Of a stretch of DNA of 49,750 bases, positions 34,403-44,141 are shown in pieces. The stretch covers positions 1-49,750 of the forward strand of contig JAEEKZ010000046.1 of NCBI GenBank assembly GCA_016288635.1, given 5' to 3'. A program made the position numbers and the translations under genes. The stretch's first letter is position 1. The number at the start of each line of letters is the position of its first letter. The notes beneath the pieces were generated by a model, which was given only the letters and a program-made list of their open reading frames with translations, searched no databases and had not been told where the DNA came from. This DNA is from Caryophanales bacterium (GTDB taxonomy: Bacteria; Bacillota_I; Bacilli_A; RF39; UBA660).

Positions 34403-36244
34403 TTATTTCTTATTTAAATATACCGTAACTTTAGAAACTAAAGATAATAATGTTCCTTCATGTACTGATTGACCTGCAACTATATCAGCACCATAAGATG
34501 TATTATATAATTCACTATCTTTAGTAACATATTCAAAAGCACAATTTATACCAACACTTGAACAATATGTTTTTGTCTCATTAATACTCATACCAGCTAG
34601 TTTCTTTAGCGTTTGGTCTGAAGATCCACCTTTTTTACCTTGCCCTATTGGAGCAATTGTAAACTGTTTCTCATATGAGAATTCAAATGTCTTAATTGGC
34701 TCTGGCTTTTCAAGTTCCAAATTAACTCTCATTGCATGCTTAATTTCATTAAGACTATCTGAATAATATGATAACGCCATTGTAACTCTATTTGATCCAG
34801 GTAAATAAACATTTAAGTTTTGTGTCTCTAAATACGTTTTTTGAATAGTTAATTCCATTTCATCATTTGAATTGTTTTGGATAACTTTCTTAATAACATT
34901 ATATCCAGATAACATTTGATTTCTATTCATATTTGTAGCAATATTTTTTGTTACAGCATTAAGAACTTTTTCAAAATCACCATAACTTCTTAATGTTGTA
35001 GCTTTCTTAGCTATCGCGGTAACAACGTCTTGTTGATGTTTAACCCTAGTTAAATCGCTTGAAATATATAAATGTCTACATCTTGCATACGCTAATGCTT
35101 GTTCTCCACTTAACTTTTGAAATCCAGGATCCATACAAACTAAATCTTTACCAAACTTACGATTAGAATCTTGTTCACAAACTTTATTTCCAAATTGCTT
35201 AATTTCAGGAGCTTGAACATCAACTTCTACTCCACCCAAAGCATCTACTAAATCAACTACACCTTTGAAATTGATTTTAACATAATAATCAATATCAATA
35301 TCCATTAGTTGTTCAATAGTACTTATAACACATTTAGTGCCATATGCCGCACTTGAATTAATCTTCGCTTTATTATTCTTTTTACAAGCAATAGGAACCC
35401 AAGTATCTCTTGGAATACTAAATACTATTGTATTTAATGTATTTGGATTAAATGTTACAAGCATTAATGTATCACCATTAAAGGCTGCATTAGCGTTTAG
35501 TCCGTCTTGCTTAGAATCTACTCCTAGAAGTAAGAATGTTACTGGATCAGTAAAGTCTTTTGTACTAGAAATAGTAACATCTTCATTTTCCATCTCTTCA
35601 CTATATTCATAAATTATTTTAGTATCTAAAGCAATTGATTGGAAATCATCTTCAGATGCAAAATAAGAAACATAATTGCTTTGAACAAAAATAGCATCTA
35701 CTTTCTTATCATATAAATCTTGTAACATAGCCATATAGTCAGAATAATTATTAATTGTGTTATTTAGTTTGTTATTAACGATTATCTTATTAGCTAAAAT
35801 ATAGCCCTCTTTATCACTTTGATCATCAATTCTACCAATTAGAGATTCACTTTTATTAAATATGGTATCTTTTAAACTAATTAAATATGATGTATAAGTA
35901 ACTTTCTTTTGGTCCTTAACATTATCCATAACGCCATATACTTTATTAATTACATAACCTGAACCAAAGAAAATAGCTATTATAATAATTGCTAAAAATA
36001 TCATAAAGATAAAACTTTTATGTCTTTTCTTAATAATATTTGCCATATTAAAGAAAAACATAAATATAAAGAATAATAATAAACCAATTAATACTGAATA
36101 TCTAATTGCTGTTTCTACGCCCGCTAAACCAAGAACGTTTATAGCAAAATAGATATAACCAGCTAAATATAATATATTAATAAAGTGGTAGAAAAATACT
36201 TCAGCTTTATTTTTTCTTTTTAATTTTTTAAAAATTTGCTTCAT
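34403..36244 (-). CDS. LytR-CpsA-Psr (LCP) family wall-polymer transferase with PASTA-like tail
   Basis: About 613 residues from the ATG at 36244, which has AAGGTGG five bases upstream; the track's GTG lies inside that site. Three N-terminal membrane helices (residues about 20-115) precede an extra exported segment. The LCP core follows: FLLLGVDSKQDG, GDTLMLVTFNPN, SIPRDTWVPI, INSSAAYG, then YARCRHLYISSDLTRVKHQQDVV with the lipid-phosphate-binding arginines. The C-terminus (LKKLAGMSINETKTYCSS...VSKVTVYLN) resembles one PASTA domain. LCP enzymes attach teichoic acids or capsule to peptidoglycan. Several cysteines in the exported part are unusual for the family. It is last in an operon with an LtaS-like enzyme and an anchored unknown protein. 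Confidence 0.92.
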   Translation of the reverse strand: MKQIFKKLKRKNKAEVFFYHFINILYLAGYIYFAINVLGLAGVETAIRYSVLIGLLLFFIFMFFFNMANIIKKRHKSFIFMIFLAIIIIAIFFGSGYVINKVYGVMDNVKDQKKVTYTSYLISLKDTIFNKSESLIGRIDDQSDKEGYILANKIIVNNKLNNTINNYSDYMAMLQDLYDKKVDAIFVQSNYVSYFASEDDFQSIALDTKIIYEYSEEMENEDVTISSTKDFTDPVTFLLLGVDSKQDGLNANAAFNGDTLMLVTFNPNTLNTIVFSIPRDTWVPIACKKNNKAKINSSAAYGTKCVISTIEQLMDIDIDYYVKINFKGVVDLVDALGGVEVDVQAPEIKQFGNKVCEQDSNRKFGKDLVCMDPGFQKLSGEQALAYARCRHLYISSDLTRVKHQQDVVTAIAKKATTLRSYGDFEKVLNAVTKNIATNMNRNQMLSGYNVIKKVIQNNSNDEMELTIQKTYLETQNLNVYLPGSNRVTMALSYYSDSLNEIKHAMRVNLELEKPEPIKTFEFSYEKQFTIAPIGQGKKGGSSDQTLKKLAGMSINETKTYCSSVGINCAFEYVTKDSELYNTSYGADIVAGQSVHEGTLLSLVSKVTVYLNKK

Positions 36245-36254
36245 TTCAACCACC

Positions 36255-36872
36255 TTAATGAGATAACTCTATTACGTAATATGAATCATTATCATTTATT
36301 AGTTTTAGTTTAGCACTAGTATCATATTTTAAATCCATTACGTATTTCCAAGAAATATTAACATTAAAACCATTATAAGTCTTTCCACCAACAGTAAATG
36401 AAGCAGCTTCAATTGAATTAACTGTTACTTCACTTACTTCCGGTAAAGCTTGATTTCTTTTTTTATTAGAATTATCTTCAACATATTTATATAAAGTTTC
36501 TTGAACATTTAAAGCATAATTAGCTTTAACAGAACTAAATACAAAATCTAATCCCCCTACATCAAATTTATTAACTTTATTCTTAATTGTATATAAATCA
36601 ATTATAAATAATTTAGCAATTGAACTAGCTAATTTCTCATTATCTACTTCTCCGGCTTTTAAAGTTTCTTTTAATTCTTCAAATGTTGTCTTATATAACT
36701 CTGTATCTCTATCCTCTAACTTATAATCAAAATCATCTATTTCATCTACTACATTAACTTGTACAGCATTTAATTTCTTATATAAACGATAACCGCCAAA
36801 CCCAACAGCGATTAAAAATATTAAAAGAAATACTGCAAGGAAAAAGCCTCTTCTCTTCTTTCTACTTTTCAT
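36255..36872 (-). CDS. Membrane-anchored exported protein of unknown function
   Basis: 205 residues. A basic start (MKSRKKRRGF) and one membrane helix (FLAVFLLIFLIAVGFGGYRLY) anchor an exported domain of about 170 residues. The domain is helical at first (FEELKETLKAGEVDNEKLASSIAKLF) and ends in beta strands (NISWKYVMDLKYDTSAKLKLI), a pattern like small NTF2 or DUF-type envelope modules. No cysteine lipobox is present. It overlaps the LtaS-like gene by 11 bases and is followed by the LCP gene at 10 bases, so it probably works with them on cell-wall polymers. Confidence 0.82.
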   Translation of the reverse strand: MKSRKKRRGFFLAVFLLIFLIAVGFGGYRLYKKLNAVQVNVVDEIDDFDYKLEDRDTELYKTTFEELKETLKAGEVDNEKLASSIAKLFIIDLYTIKNKVNKFDVGGLDFVFSSVKANYALNVQETLYKYVEDNSNKKRNQALPEVSEVTVNSIEAASFTVGGKTYNGFNVNISWKYVMDLKYDTSAKLKLINDNDSYYVIELSH

Positions 36873-38880
36873 TATTTTCCTCCGCTTTATTTACAGTATC
36901 AAATAAATTATATGTAATAATGGCATTTGATACATCTAATAAATTTTCAGTATATTTTTTATGTTCAGATATATATTCATCATTTATTATTGTGTTTTCT
37001 TTAGTAATATAATATTCATCATTTGAACTATTATAATACATAATATTTGTTAAAAAGTTACCACTTGGGAATGGTACTGTATTATCATCTTTAATTGTGA
37101 AAATATCATGACCTAATGCATATTTATTTTCCATACCAAGCATATTTAAAATAGTTGGTGCTACGTCTATCATACCCATATAGTAATCAACATTACCCTT
37201 TAATTTCTTTCTTAAATCCTTATTTTTTGTCCATATAATTAAAGGAGTTTTTTTATTTAGTTCATGTAAATATGAATTATATGTAGTATATTCTTCGTCT
37301 TCCTCAGTATATACCTCTCCGGTTTTGTAATTATAATTATATAAATAATTCTTTTGTTTCATTGATAACTTGGCATCATGATCTCCGTAGAATACGAATA
37401 CAGTATCATTGAAATGATCAGATTCGTTTATTAATTCCATTAATCTACCCATAGCTTGATCAGCATAATGAACAGAATGTAAGAATTTACCAACCGCCGT
37501 ATTCTCTAAATAATCAGTTTTAACTTCTTCACCGGTTTCTTCATCAATATATGTTGTACTCATATCAAATTCACCATATTTATCTAAATATGAATATGGA
37601 GAATGGTTAGATAAAGTAATAACAGTACCCATATAGTTTTGATTATCATCTTCAATTTTTTCTAACAAAGGAATTGCTTGTTCAAAGAATAAAGTATCAT
37701 TAATACCCAAGTTAATTATATCTTCCTCAGTAAATGTAAAATATTCTTTAAAATACAAATCTTGATATCCTAAAGACTTATGCGCTTTATTTCTATTCCA
37801 CATTGTTACATCATTACCATGCATACTAAAAGTATTATATCCTTTCTCAATTAGTAATTTAGGAATGGTAATATAATTATTTTTATAATATGTTACAAAT
37901 GCAGTACCACGAGATGCAGGCATTAAACTAGATAGTAATGAGAATTCTGTATCAGATGATGTACCTGTAGCTACTTCAGGATAGAAGTTTGTAAAAAACA
38001 TACCTTCTTTAGCCATTTTATTCAAATTTGGAGTTAATTCCTGTCCATTAAACGTTAAATCCATAACAAAATCTTCAATACTCTCCATATGGACAAAAAT
38101 AACATTCTTGCCTTCTAATATACCAGTATATTTGTTATCATCTTTGTATTTTTGATTTTCTTCATTTCCAAAATAATTATTGAATAATTCAATAGCATCT
38201 TCTTTTCCAAAAATACCACTTATTTGAGGTTTAATAGTTTGATAAATATCATTACCATGATAAAACAAAACGCCAAATCTTTTTACTGCACTAGCGCGAC
38301 TATATTGTTTAACTATACAGTTATAATCAGTTTCAGTTGCAAAATGGAATCTAGCTCCCATACAAAAACAACCTAATAAGAATGTTATAAAGAAAGAAAT
38401 AACCCATTTCTCTGATTTTTGAATATAAGAATAATATGGAGATGTTAACAAGTTTCTATGTATTCCATATAATACTAATGGGAATAAAGCAAAAATAATA
38501 TCTATTACTTTTACCTTTTCAAATATTGATCCAGTAACCGTTTCTACCTGAGAAAGAGTTGCTAAATCCCCAACAGAACTAAATGATGTATAAAACATAT
38601 AATAAATAGAATCAATTATACATATCAAACAGATAAACGCTAATATTATCATTAAATATTTAATTTGATTCTTTGGTTTTAAAATATAACAAAAAGACCC
38701 TATAATAAGAACTAATCCAATATCAACAATGGCACTTCTTATTAAAAAGTCTACACCTACAGTATTATATTTAACTAGGAATAAGGCAAAAATTGCTAAA
38801 AGAAAATATGACAAAAAGAGTCTATTTGAATAAACATATGAACAAATTCTATCGTATGATTTTTTTAAAAACTTCTTCAT
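36862..38880 (-). CDS. LtaS-like phosphoglycerol transferase (lipoteichoic acid synthase family)
   Basis: 672 residues. Five membrane helices (about 20-190) precede an exported sulfatase-fold domain. Visible motifs: VIFVHMESIEDF (metal-binding Glu), the nucleophile loop ATGTSSDTEFSLLSSL, SMHGNDVTMW, TLSNHSPYSY, and VFYGDHDAKL with metal-binding Asp and His. In S. aureus LtaS the nucleophile is the threonine of KTSDSEF; aligned here is TSSDTEF, which puts serine at that place or shifts the threonine by one. The ATG at 38880 is preferred over the TTG one codon earlier because of AGGTG spacing. It heads the operon with the anchored unknown and LCP genes. The product may be lipoteichoic acid or another glycerol-phosphate polymer. 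Confidence 0.92.
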   Translation of the reverse strand: MKKFLKKSYDRICSYVYSNRLFLSYFLLAIFALFLVKYNTVGVDFLIRSAIVDIGLVLIIGSFCYILKPKNQIKYLMIILAFICLICIIDSIYYMFYTSFSSVGDLATLSQVETVTGSIFEKVKVIDIIFALFPLVLYGIHRNLLTSPYYSYIQKSEKWVISFFITFLLGCFCMGARFHFATETDYNCIVKQYSRASAVKRFGVLFYHGNDIYQTIKPQISGIFGKEDAIELFNNYFGNEENQKYKDDNKYTGILEGKNVIFVHMESIEDFVMDLTFNGQELTPNLNKMAKEGMFFTNFYPEVATGTSSDTEFSLLSSLMPASRGTAFVTYYKNNYITIPKLLIEKGYNTFSMHGNDVTMWNRNKAHKSLGYQDLYFKEYFTFTEEDIINLGINDTLFFEQAIPLLEKIEDDNQNYMGTVITLSNHSPYSYLDKYGEFDMSTTYIDEETGEEVKTDYLENTAVGKFLHSVHYADQAMGRLMELINESDHFNDTVFVFYGDHDAKLSMKQKNYLYNYNYKTGEVYTEEDEEYTTYNSYLHELNKKTPLIIWTKNKDLRKKLKGNVDYYMGMIDVAPTILNMLGMENKYALGHDIFTIKDDNTVPFPSGNFLTNIMYYNSSNDEYYITKENTIINDEYISEHKKYTENLLDVSNAIITYNLFDTVNKAEENNEK

Positions 38881-38940
38881 CAACTGACACCTTTCCCAAT
38901 TATAATAATAACATGTTACAAATATTTTTTAAATAGTATT

Positions 38941-38954
38941 TGCAAACGAAAACG
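38941..38954. promoter_or_regulatory. Catabolite-response-element-like site in the ltaS-like leader
   Basis: TGCAAACGAAAACG resembles the cre consensus except at position 3 and the last base. It lies just downstream of the promoter, where binding would block transcription. Weak evidence. Confidence 0.25.
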
Positions 38955-38966
38955 TTAACTTTGGTA

Positions 38967-38994
38967 ATTATACCACATAATGCAATTTATTCAA
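38967..38994 (-). promoter_or_regulatory. Promoter of the ltaS-like operon
   Basis: Minus strand TTGAAT, 16 bases, TATAAT. It leaves a leader of about 80 bases. Confidence 0.65.
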
Positions 38995-39032
38995 AATCCA
39001 ACGAATATTTACATCATTATTTAAATATAAAG

Positions 39033-39061
39033 TTTACTTATTATGGGTTTTAAAATATAAT
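39033..39061 (+). promoter_or_regulatory. Promoter of the transglutaminase-like gene
   Basis: TTTACT, 17 bases, TATAAT, ending 17 bases before the ATG. Confidence 0.65.
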
Positions 39062-39078
39062 GAAATTGAGATGATTTT

Positions 39079-40035
39079 ATGATAAAAGCATTAAAATGTT
39101 TATTATTGATTGCCACTTGCGCATTAGCTATTTTTTTAATAGTTAATATTGACCCTTATTCAGATGCATTTATTACTAATATTATGATGTCGAGTCATCT
39201 AAACATACAAGATGGTAACAAATATGAAATAAAAGAAAATTTTGATTTTGTTTCAGAGGTTGATGAATATACTCCCTATTCATATAATGATTTATTAAAT
39301 ATTATATATACCGCTATAAACAAGGGATGGGATAGATTCACATTCTATTGTGCTAGTGAGTATTCAGAGTGTATAAATGATATTACTAAAATAAGCGACG
39401 ATGAAACATTACTAACACACATTAATAATTTTGTTCATCCATTTAATAGTTTTACAAATTTAAAAACGATTGTAGCATCAACCGGAGAAATAACAATTGA
39501 AATCAATTATTTATATAATGCTGAACAAATTGCTAAAATTGAAAATAAAGTAGACCAAATAATAAAAGATCAAATAAACACATACGATAGTCCATCAACA
39601 AAAATTAAAGCAATTCATGATTATATAGTAAGCAATACTCAATATGATGTTGAAAGAAATACAACTGGTGATAGTAATTATTTATCATATCTTGCATACG
39701 GACCTTTATTTGACGGCTATGCAACTTGCAGTGGTTACACTGATTTAATGGCTATATTCTTAGATAAATTTGGAATTAAAAATTATAAAGTTGCAACAAC
39801 AGCAGATAGAATATCAAATTCTAACAATGGTCACATATGGAATGCAGTATATCTTGATGGAGAATGGTTACACCTAGATTTAACTTGGGATGACCCAGTT
39901 AGTGATGGCGATGTTAACTACATAACTCATTCATATTTCTTAATATCAACTGAAAAATTAATAATATTAGATGAGGGACTCGTTAAAGTTGAAGATCATA
40001 ATTTTGATAGAAGCGTTTATACTGAATTAAAATAA
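39079..40035 (+). CDS. Exported transglutaminase-like cysteine protease-fold protein
   Basis: 318 residues. The N-terminal helix (CLLLIATCALAIFLIVNI) exports or anchors it. The transglutaminase-like core has all three catalytic parts: cysteine in GYATCSGYTDLMAIFLDKFGI, histidine in NGHIWNAVYLDGEWLHLDLTW, and aspartate in the DLTWDDPV segment. The preceding helix IKAIHDYIVSNTQYD is typical of the family. Members act as proteases, amidases or crosslinkers in the envelope; the substrate is unknown. Another cysteine pair is in FYCASEYSEC. It is a single gene, divergent from the ltaS-like operon, with a two-way terminator after it. Confidence 0.9.
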   Translation: MIKALKCLLLIATCALAIFLIVNIDPYSDAFITNIMMSSHLNIQDGNKYEIKENFDFVSEVDEYTPYSYNDLLNIIYTAINKGWDRFTFYCASEYSECINDITKISDDETLLTHINNFVHPFNSFTNLKTIVASTGEITIEINYLYNAEQIAKIENKVDQIIKDQINTYDSPSTKIKAIHDYIVSNTQYDVERNTTGDSNYLSYLAYGPLFDGYATCSGYTDLMAIFLDKFGIKNYKVATTADRISNSNNGHIWNAVYLDGEWLHLDLTWDDPVSDGDVNYITHSYFLISTEKLIILDEGLVKVEDHNFDRSVYTELK

Positions 40036-40066
40036 AAAACTGAAGATTTACTCTTCAGTTTTATTT
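40034..40066. terminator. Two-way terminator between the transglutaminase-like gene and pflA
   Basis: AACTGAAGA-TTTAC-TCTTCAGTT with A and T runs on both sides. Confidence 0.82.
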
Positions 40067-40761
40067 TCATTTAAATAATCTCTAAGTTCCTGAATTTTTT
40101 CTTCACTCATTGCGGGAACTCCTTTAAGCTTATATGGAATTTTTAATTTTTTATATTTTTCTACACCATATAAATGGTATGGTAACAATTCTATATTAGT
40201 TACATGTTTAATACCTTTAATATATTCTCTTAACTCATCCATATATTCCTTAGTATCATTTATACCAGGAATAATAACTTGTCTAATCCACACTTCTTTA
40301 CCACTTTTATTTAATGCCTCAATAAACTTATTTACCTCATCCATTTTAGCACCGGTAATTTTTTTATACATTTCGGGATTACAAGCTTTAACATCAAGAA
40401 GAATTAAATCGGTATATTTAAGTATTTCTTCATATTTTCCGTTTCCACATCCAGCAGTGTCTAATGCTGTATGGCACTTAAATTCTTTTAGTTTCTTTAA
40501 TGCATCTATTAAGAAATCAGGTTGATTTAATGGCTCTCCGCCACTAAAAGTAACTCCTCCATTTTTATAATAACTAAAATTATTCTTTATTTTCTTTAAT
40601 AGTTCATTAGATGTAATAAATGTTTCTTTCTTAAACTTCCAGGTTTCCGGATTGTGACAAAAGATACATCTTAACTTACATCCTTGCATAAATACTACTA
40701 ATCTAACTCCTGGGCCATCTACCATACCCATGGTATCTATTGAATCAATATACCCTCTCAT
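40048..40761 (-). CDS. pflA: Pyruvate formate-lyase activating enzyme
   Basis: 237-residue radical SAM enzyme that makes the glycyl radical on PflB. The iron-sulfur motif CKLRCIFCHNP (CxxxCxxC), the GGVTFSGGEPL motif and LLDVKACNPEMYKKITG are typical. It starts two bases after the pflB stop, with no good ribosome site, so it is probably translated by coupling to pflB. Its stop overlaps the shared terminator. Confidence 0.97.
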   Translation of the reverse strand: MRGYIDSIDTMGMVDGPGVRLVVFMQGCKLRCIFCHNPETWKFKKETFITSNELLKKIKNNFSYYKNGGVTFSGGEPLNQPDFLIDALKKLKEFKCHTALDTAGCGNGKYEEILKYTDLILLDVKACNPEMYKKITGAKMDEVNKFIEALNKSGKEVWIRQVIIPGINDTKEYMDELREYIKGIKHVTNIELLPYHLYGVEKYKKLKIPYKLKGVPAMSEEKIQELRDYLNENKTEE

Positions 40762-40763
40762 GA

Positions 40764-42992
40764 TTACATTTGCCCATGGAATGTTCTATTAATAACTTCC
40801 AATTGTTGTTCTTTAGATAATCTATTAAATCTAACAGCATATCCAGAAACACGAATTGTAAGTGTTGGATATTTATCAGGATTTTCCATAGCATCCATAA
40901 GTGTTTCTCTATTTAAAACATTAACATTTAAATGATGAGCTCCACGAATGAAGTATCCATCCATTAGATTAACTAGATTATCAACACGTGCCTCTTCATC
41001 ATTACCTAATGCTGTTGGAATAATTGAGAATGTATTAGATATTCCATCTTCACACACATTACAATATGGTATCTTAGCAACACTATTTAGTGAAGCAATT
41101 GCTCCAGAACAATCTCTTCCATGCATTGGATTAGCACCAGGAGCAAATGGCATACCCGCCTTTCTACCATCAGGAGTTGAACCTGTTTTCTTACCATAAA
41201 CAACATTTGATGTAATTGTTAAAATTGATAATGTATGTTTAGCGCCTTTATATAATTTATGTCTTGTCAATTTTTTATAAAAATGTTTAACAATTTCAAC
41301 AGCAATTTTATCTACTCTATCATCATCATTTCCATATTTAGGATAATCGCCTTCAATTTCAAAATCAACAGCAATTCCATCTTCATTTCTTATTGGTCTA
41401 ACTTTTGCATATTTAATCGCAGATAATGAATCTACCGCAACAGATAAACCTGCAATACCAAACGCCATCAACTTTTCTGGGTCAGTATCATGTAATGCCA
41501 TTTGACCAGCTTCATAAGCATATTTATCATGCATATAATGAATTATATTCATTGCATCAACATATATCTTAGCAACTTTATCTAAAACATTATCGTATGA
41601 TGCTAATACTTTATCATAATTAAGTACTTTATCATACATCTTTGGAATACCTTCAACTATTTTTCCACCTTTAACTTCATCTACACCACCATTAATAGAA
41701 TATAGTAATGCTTTAGCTAAATTACAACGAGCTCCAAAGAATTGCATTTGTTTACCAACAGTCATTGCAGATACGCAACAAGCAATCGCATAATCAGCAC
41801 CATGAATTGGTCTCATCAAATCATCATTTTCATATTGAATTGAATCTGTTAAAATTGATATCTTTGCACAATATGCTTTCCATGCCCTAGGTAACTTATT
41901 ACTCCAAAGGACCGTTAAATTAGGCTCTGGAGAAGAATCTAAGTTAATTAATGTGTGTAAATATCTAAATGAGTTCTTAGTTACCAATGAACGAGATTCA
42001 TTTAACATACCACCTAATGATTCAGTAACCCAAGTAGGATCACCAGCAAATAATTCATTATATTCAGGTGTTCTTAAATGTCTAGCCAATCTTAATTTAA
42101 TTATAAAATTATCAATTAATTCTTGAGCTCCAGCTTCGTCTAAAGTACCATTTTTTAAATCTCTTTCAATATATATATCAAGGAAAGTTGATGTTCTGCC
42201 TAAACTCATTGCAGCTCCATTATTTTCCTTAATAGATGCTAAATATCCAAAATAAGTCCATTGAACTGCTTCTCTAGCATTTTTTGCTGGCTTACTAATA
42301 TTACATCCATAAGTCTTGGCCATTGCTTTTATTTCTTCTAATGCTTTTATTTGCATTGATACTTCTTCGCGAAGTCTAATAACATATTCTGTTATTTCTT
42401 GTTTTTCTAAAGCAATTAAATCTTCTTTCTTCTTTTGTACTAAGAAATCTATACCATATAAGGCAATACGACGATAATCGCCAATTATTCTTCCTCTTCC
42501 ATATGCATCAGGTAAACCAGTTAATAAACCGACATGTCTTGCTGCTCTTATTTGCGTAGTATAAGCATCAAATACACCATCATTATGAGTCTTACGATAG
42601 GTAGTAAAGTGTTTTTCTACTTCAGGATCCCACTTATAGCCATAAGCTTCTAGTGAAGATTTAACCATACGTACTCCACCATATGGGTTTACCATTCTCT
42701 TTAAAGGAGCATCAGTTTGCAAGCCAACTATTACATCGTCATCTTTGCAAATATATCCTGGTTTAAAATTGTTAATTCCGGATACAAGATGTGTTTCTAC
42801 ATCAAGAACTCCTTTTTCAAGTTCTTCTTTTTGTAATTCTACACACTTTTTCCAAATCTTTTTCGTTTTATCAGTTGGTCCAACTAAAAAAGACTCATCT
42901 CCTTTATATTCTGTATAATTTTCTCTAATAAAATCAAATACATTTATTTCTTTTTTCCACTTTTCGCCTATAAATCCTATCCATTCGTCCAT
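40764..42992 (-). CDS. pflB: Formate acetyltransferase (pyruvate formate-lyase)
   Basis: Converts pyruvate and CoA to acetyl-CoA and formate during anaerobic fermentation. It is 742 residues from the ATG at 42992 ([12 protein letters not shown]), chosen for the AAAGGAG site nine bases upstream; the track start is eight codons too early. The catalytic cysteine pair is in IACCVSAM. The glycyl-radical loop is [19 protein letters not shown], with glycine 26 residues from the end as in E. coli PflB. It forms an operon with pflA. Confidence 0.98.
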   Translation of the reverse strand: MDEWIGFIGEKWKKEINVFDFIRENYTEYKGDESFLVGPTDKTKKIWKKCVELQKEELEKGVLDVETHLVSGINNFKPGYICKDDDVIVGLQTDAPLKRMVNPYGGVRMVKSSLEAYGYKWDPEVEKHFTTYRKTHNDGVFDAYTTQIRAARHVGLLTGLPDAYGRGRIIGDYRRIALYGIDFLVQKKKEDLIALEKQEITEYVIRLREEVSMQIKALEEIKAMAKTYGCNISKPAKNAREAVQWTYFGYLASIKENNGAAMSLGRTSTFLDIYIERDLKNGTLDEAGAQELIDNFIIKLRLARHLRTPEYNELFAGDPTWVTESLGGMLNESRSLVTKNSFRYLHTLINLDSSPEPNLTVLWSNKLPRAWKAYCAKISILTDSIQYENDDLMRPIHGADYAIACCVSAMTVGKQMQFFGARCNLAKALLYSINGGVDEVKGGKIVEGIPKMYDKVLNYDKVLASYDNVLDKVAKIYVDAMNIIHYMHDKYAYEAGQMALHDTDPEKLMAFGIAGLSVAVDSLSAIKYAKVRPIRNEDGIAVDFEIEGDYPKYGNDDDRVDKIAVEIVKHFYKKLTRHKLYKGAKHTLSILTITSNVVYGKKTGSTPDGRKAGMPFAPGANPMHGRDCSGAIASLNSVAKIPYCNVCEDGISNTFSIIPTALGNDEEARVDNLVNLMDGYFIRGAHHLNVNVLNRETLMDAMENPDKYPTLTIRVSGYAVRFNRLSKEQQLEVINRTFHGQM

Positions 42993-43022
42993 AATTAATT
43001 CTCCTTTATCATACACTATATA

Positions 43023-43051
43023 ATAGTACCATTTATATACATTTCTTTCAA
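43023..43051 (-). promoter_or_regulatory. pflBA promoter
   Basis: Minus strand TTGAAA, 17 bases, TACTAT. Confidence 0.65.
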
Positions 43052-43087
43052 TTATTTTTTATAAAAACTATGTCTAAAATTGTAATT

Positions 43088-43113
43088 AAAAAAAAATTAG
43101 TTTTTCTAATTTT
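43088..43113 (-). terminator. Terminator of the GT2 gene
   Basis: Minus-strand AAATTAG-AAAAA-CTAATTT followed by a T run. Confidence 0.7.
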
Positions 43114-43114
43114 T

Positions 43115-44053
43115 TTAAAAATATATATTTCTTATTTGAAATAATAACACTGTAAAAATTGTATTTACCCAAAATGGATGATTTTTAAATACAACAATAG
43201 CAAGCACCTCAACAAACATATACAAAATATTAAATATTAAATAATTTATCTTTCCGTGATAAGAAACTAATGAACTAATTAATATCACTGTACTGCTTGC
43301 TATAACAGCTGCAGATATTGCATCCGGTAATAACTTATACATACCCCAGAATGCAAGTAATCCAATCACCATATAAATAATTGAAGGAAGAATAAACTTA
43401 AATATTTCTTTATAAATTCTATATGAATCTTTTATAGCGTTAAAATGACTTCCTGAATTATTATTCAAATATATAGTTTTAATAACCATTTCCTCAATAT
43501 AAACATCATGTTTTTTTGATTGTAATAAGCATTTCATTTCATATTCAAAACGATTACCTTTAACATCCAATAAATAATCAATAATCGAAGAATCAAATGC
43601 TCTTAGTCCTGTTTGTGTATCATATATCTTAACTCCAGATGCTAAATAATTAATTATTCTAGTAAGAGTATTACCAAATCTACTTCTTAATGGAGTATTT
43701 TTCTCAATCATTCTCTTGCCAAGTAATAATGTTCTTGGTTTTACTTGTTCTAATAATCTATTAGCATCTTTAACAGTATGCTGACCATCAGAATCCATAG
43801 TAACAATTCTATAATCAGAATATTTCTCTTTAATTAGTTTTAATCCTTCTTTTAAAGCGTATCCTTTACCCATATTAGGTGTATAACTAATTACTTCAGC
43901 ATACTCTTTTGCTTTATCAAATATTTTTTTATATTTCTTTCCACTTCCATCATCAACTAATACAATTTTAAATTTATCTTTTTTTAATTCCTTTAAAAGA
44001 TCTATTAGAGCGTCAGTTGGTTCATATGAAGGAATCAATGCAACTTTCTTCAT
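43115..44053 (-). CDS. GT2 glycosyltransferase with C-terminal membrane helices (polyprenyl-phosphate sugar synthase-like)
   Basis: 312 residues. The GT-A core has IPSYEPTDALIDLL, IVLVDDGSG, MGKGYALKEGL and the metal-binding MDSDGQH (DxD), followed by the TQTGLRAFD segment common in dolichyl-phosphate-mannose-synthase-like enzymes. After residue about 215 come three or four membrane helices (FILPSIIYMVIGLLAFWGMY onward), so the enzyme is membrane-bound. It probably charges undecaprenyl phosphate with a sugar for wall-polymer or glycan decoration. AAGGTGAT precedes the ATG. It is a single gene after the tsf terminator. Confidence 0.87.
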   Translation of the reverse strand: MKKVALIPSYEPTDALIDLLKELKKDKFKIVLVDDGSGKKYKKIFDKAKEYAEVISYTPNMGKGYALKEGLKLIKEKYSDYRIVTMDSDGQHTVKDANRLLEQVKPRTLLLGKRMIEKNTPLRSRFGNTLTRIINYLASGVKIYDTQTGLRAFDSSIIDYLLDVKGNRFEYEMKCLLQSKKHDVYIEEMVIKTIYLNNNSGSHFNAIKDSYRIYKEIFKFILPSIIYMVIGLLAFWGMYKLLPDAISAAVIASSTVILISSLVSYHGKINYLIFNILYMFVEVLAIVVFKNHPFWVNTIFTVLLFQIRNIYF

Positions 44054-44102
44054 TTTTAACTATCACCTTACAAATTAATAATATCATTATATAGAAAAAA
44101 AG

Positions 44103-44135
44103 GCAAAAGAAAACTGCTAGTAAAACCAGCAGTTT
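44103..44135 (-). terminator. Terminator of rpsB-tsf
   Basis: Minus-strand AAACTGCT/AGCAGTTT with a 9-base loop and T-rich tail. Confidence 0.8.
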
Positions 44136-44141
44136 AATTAA

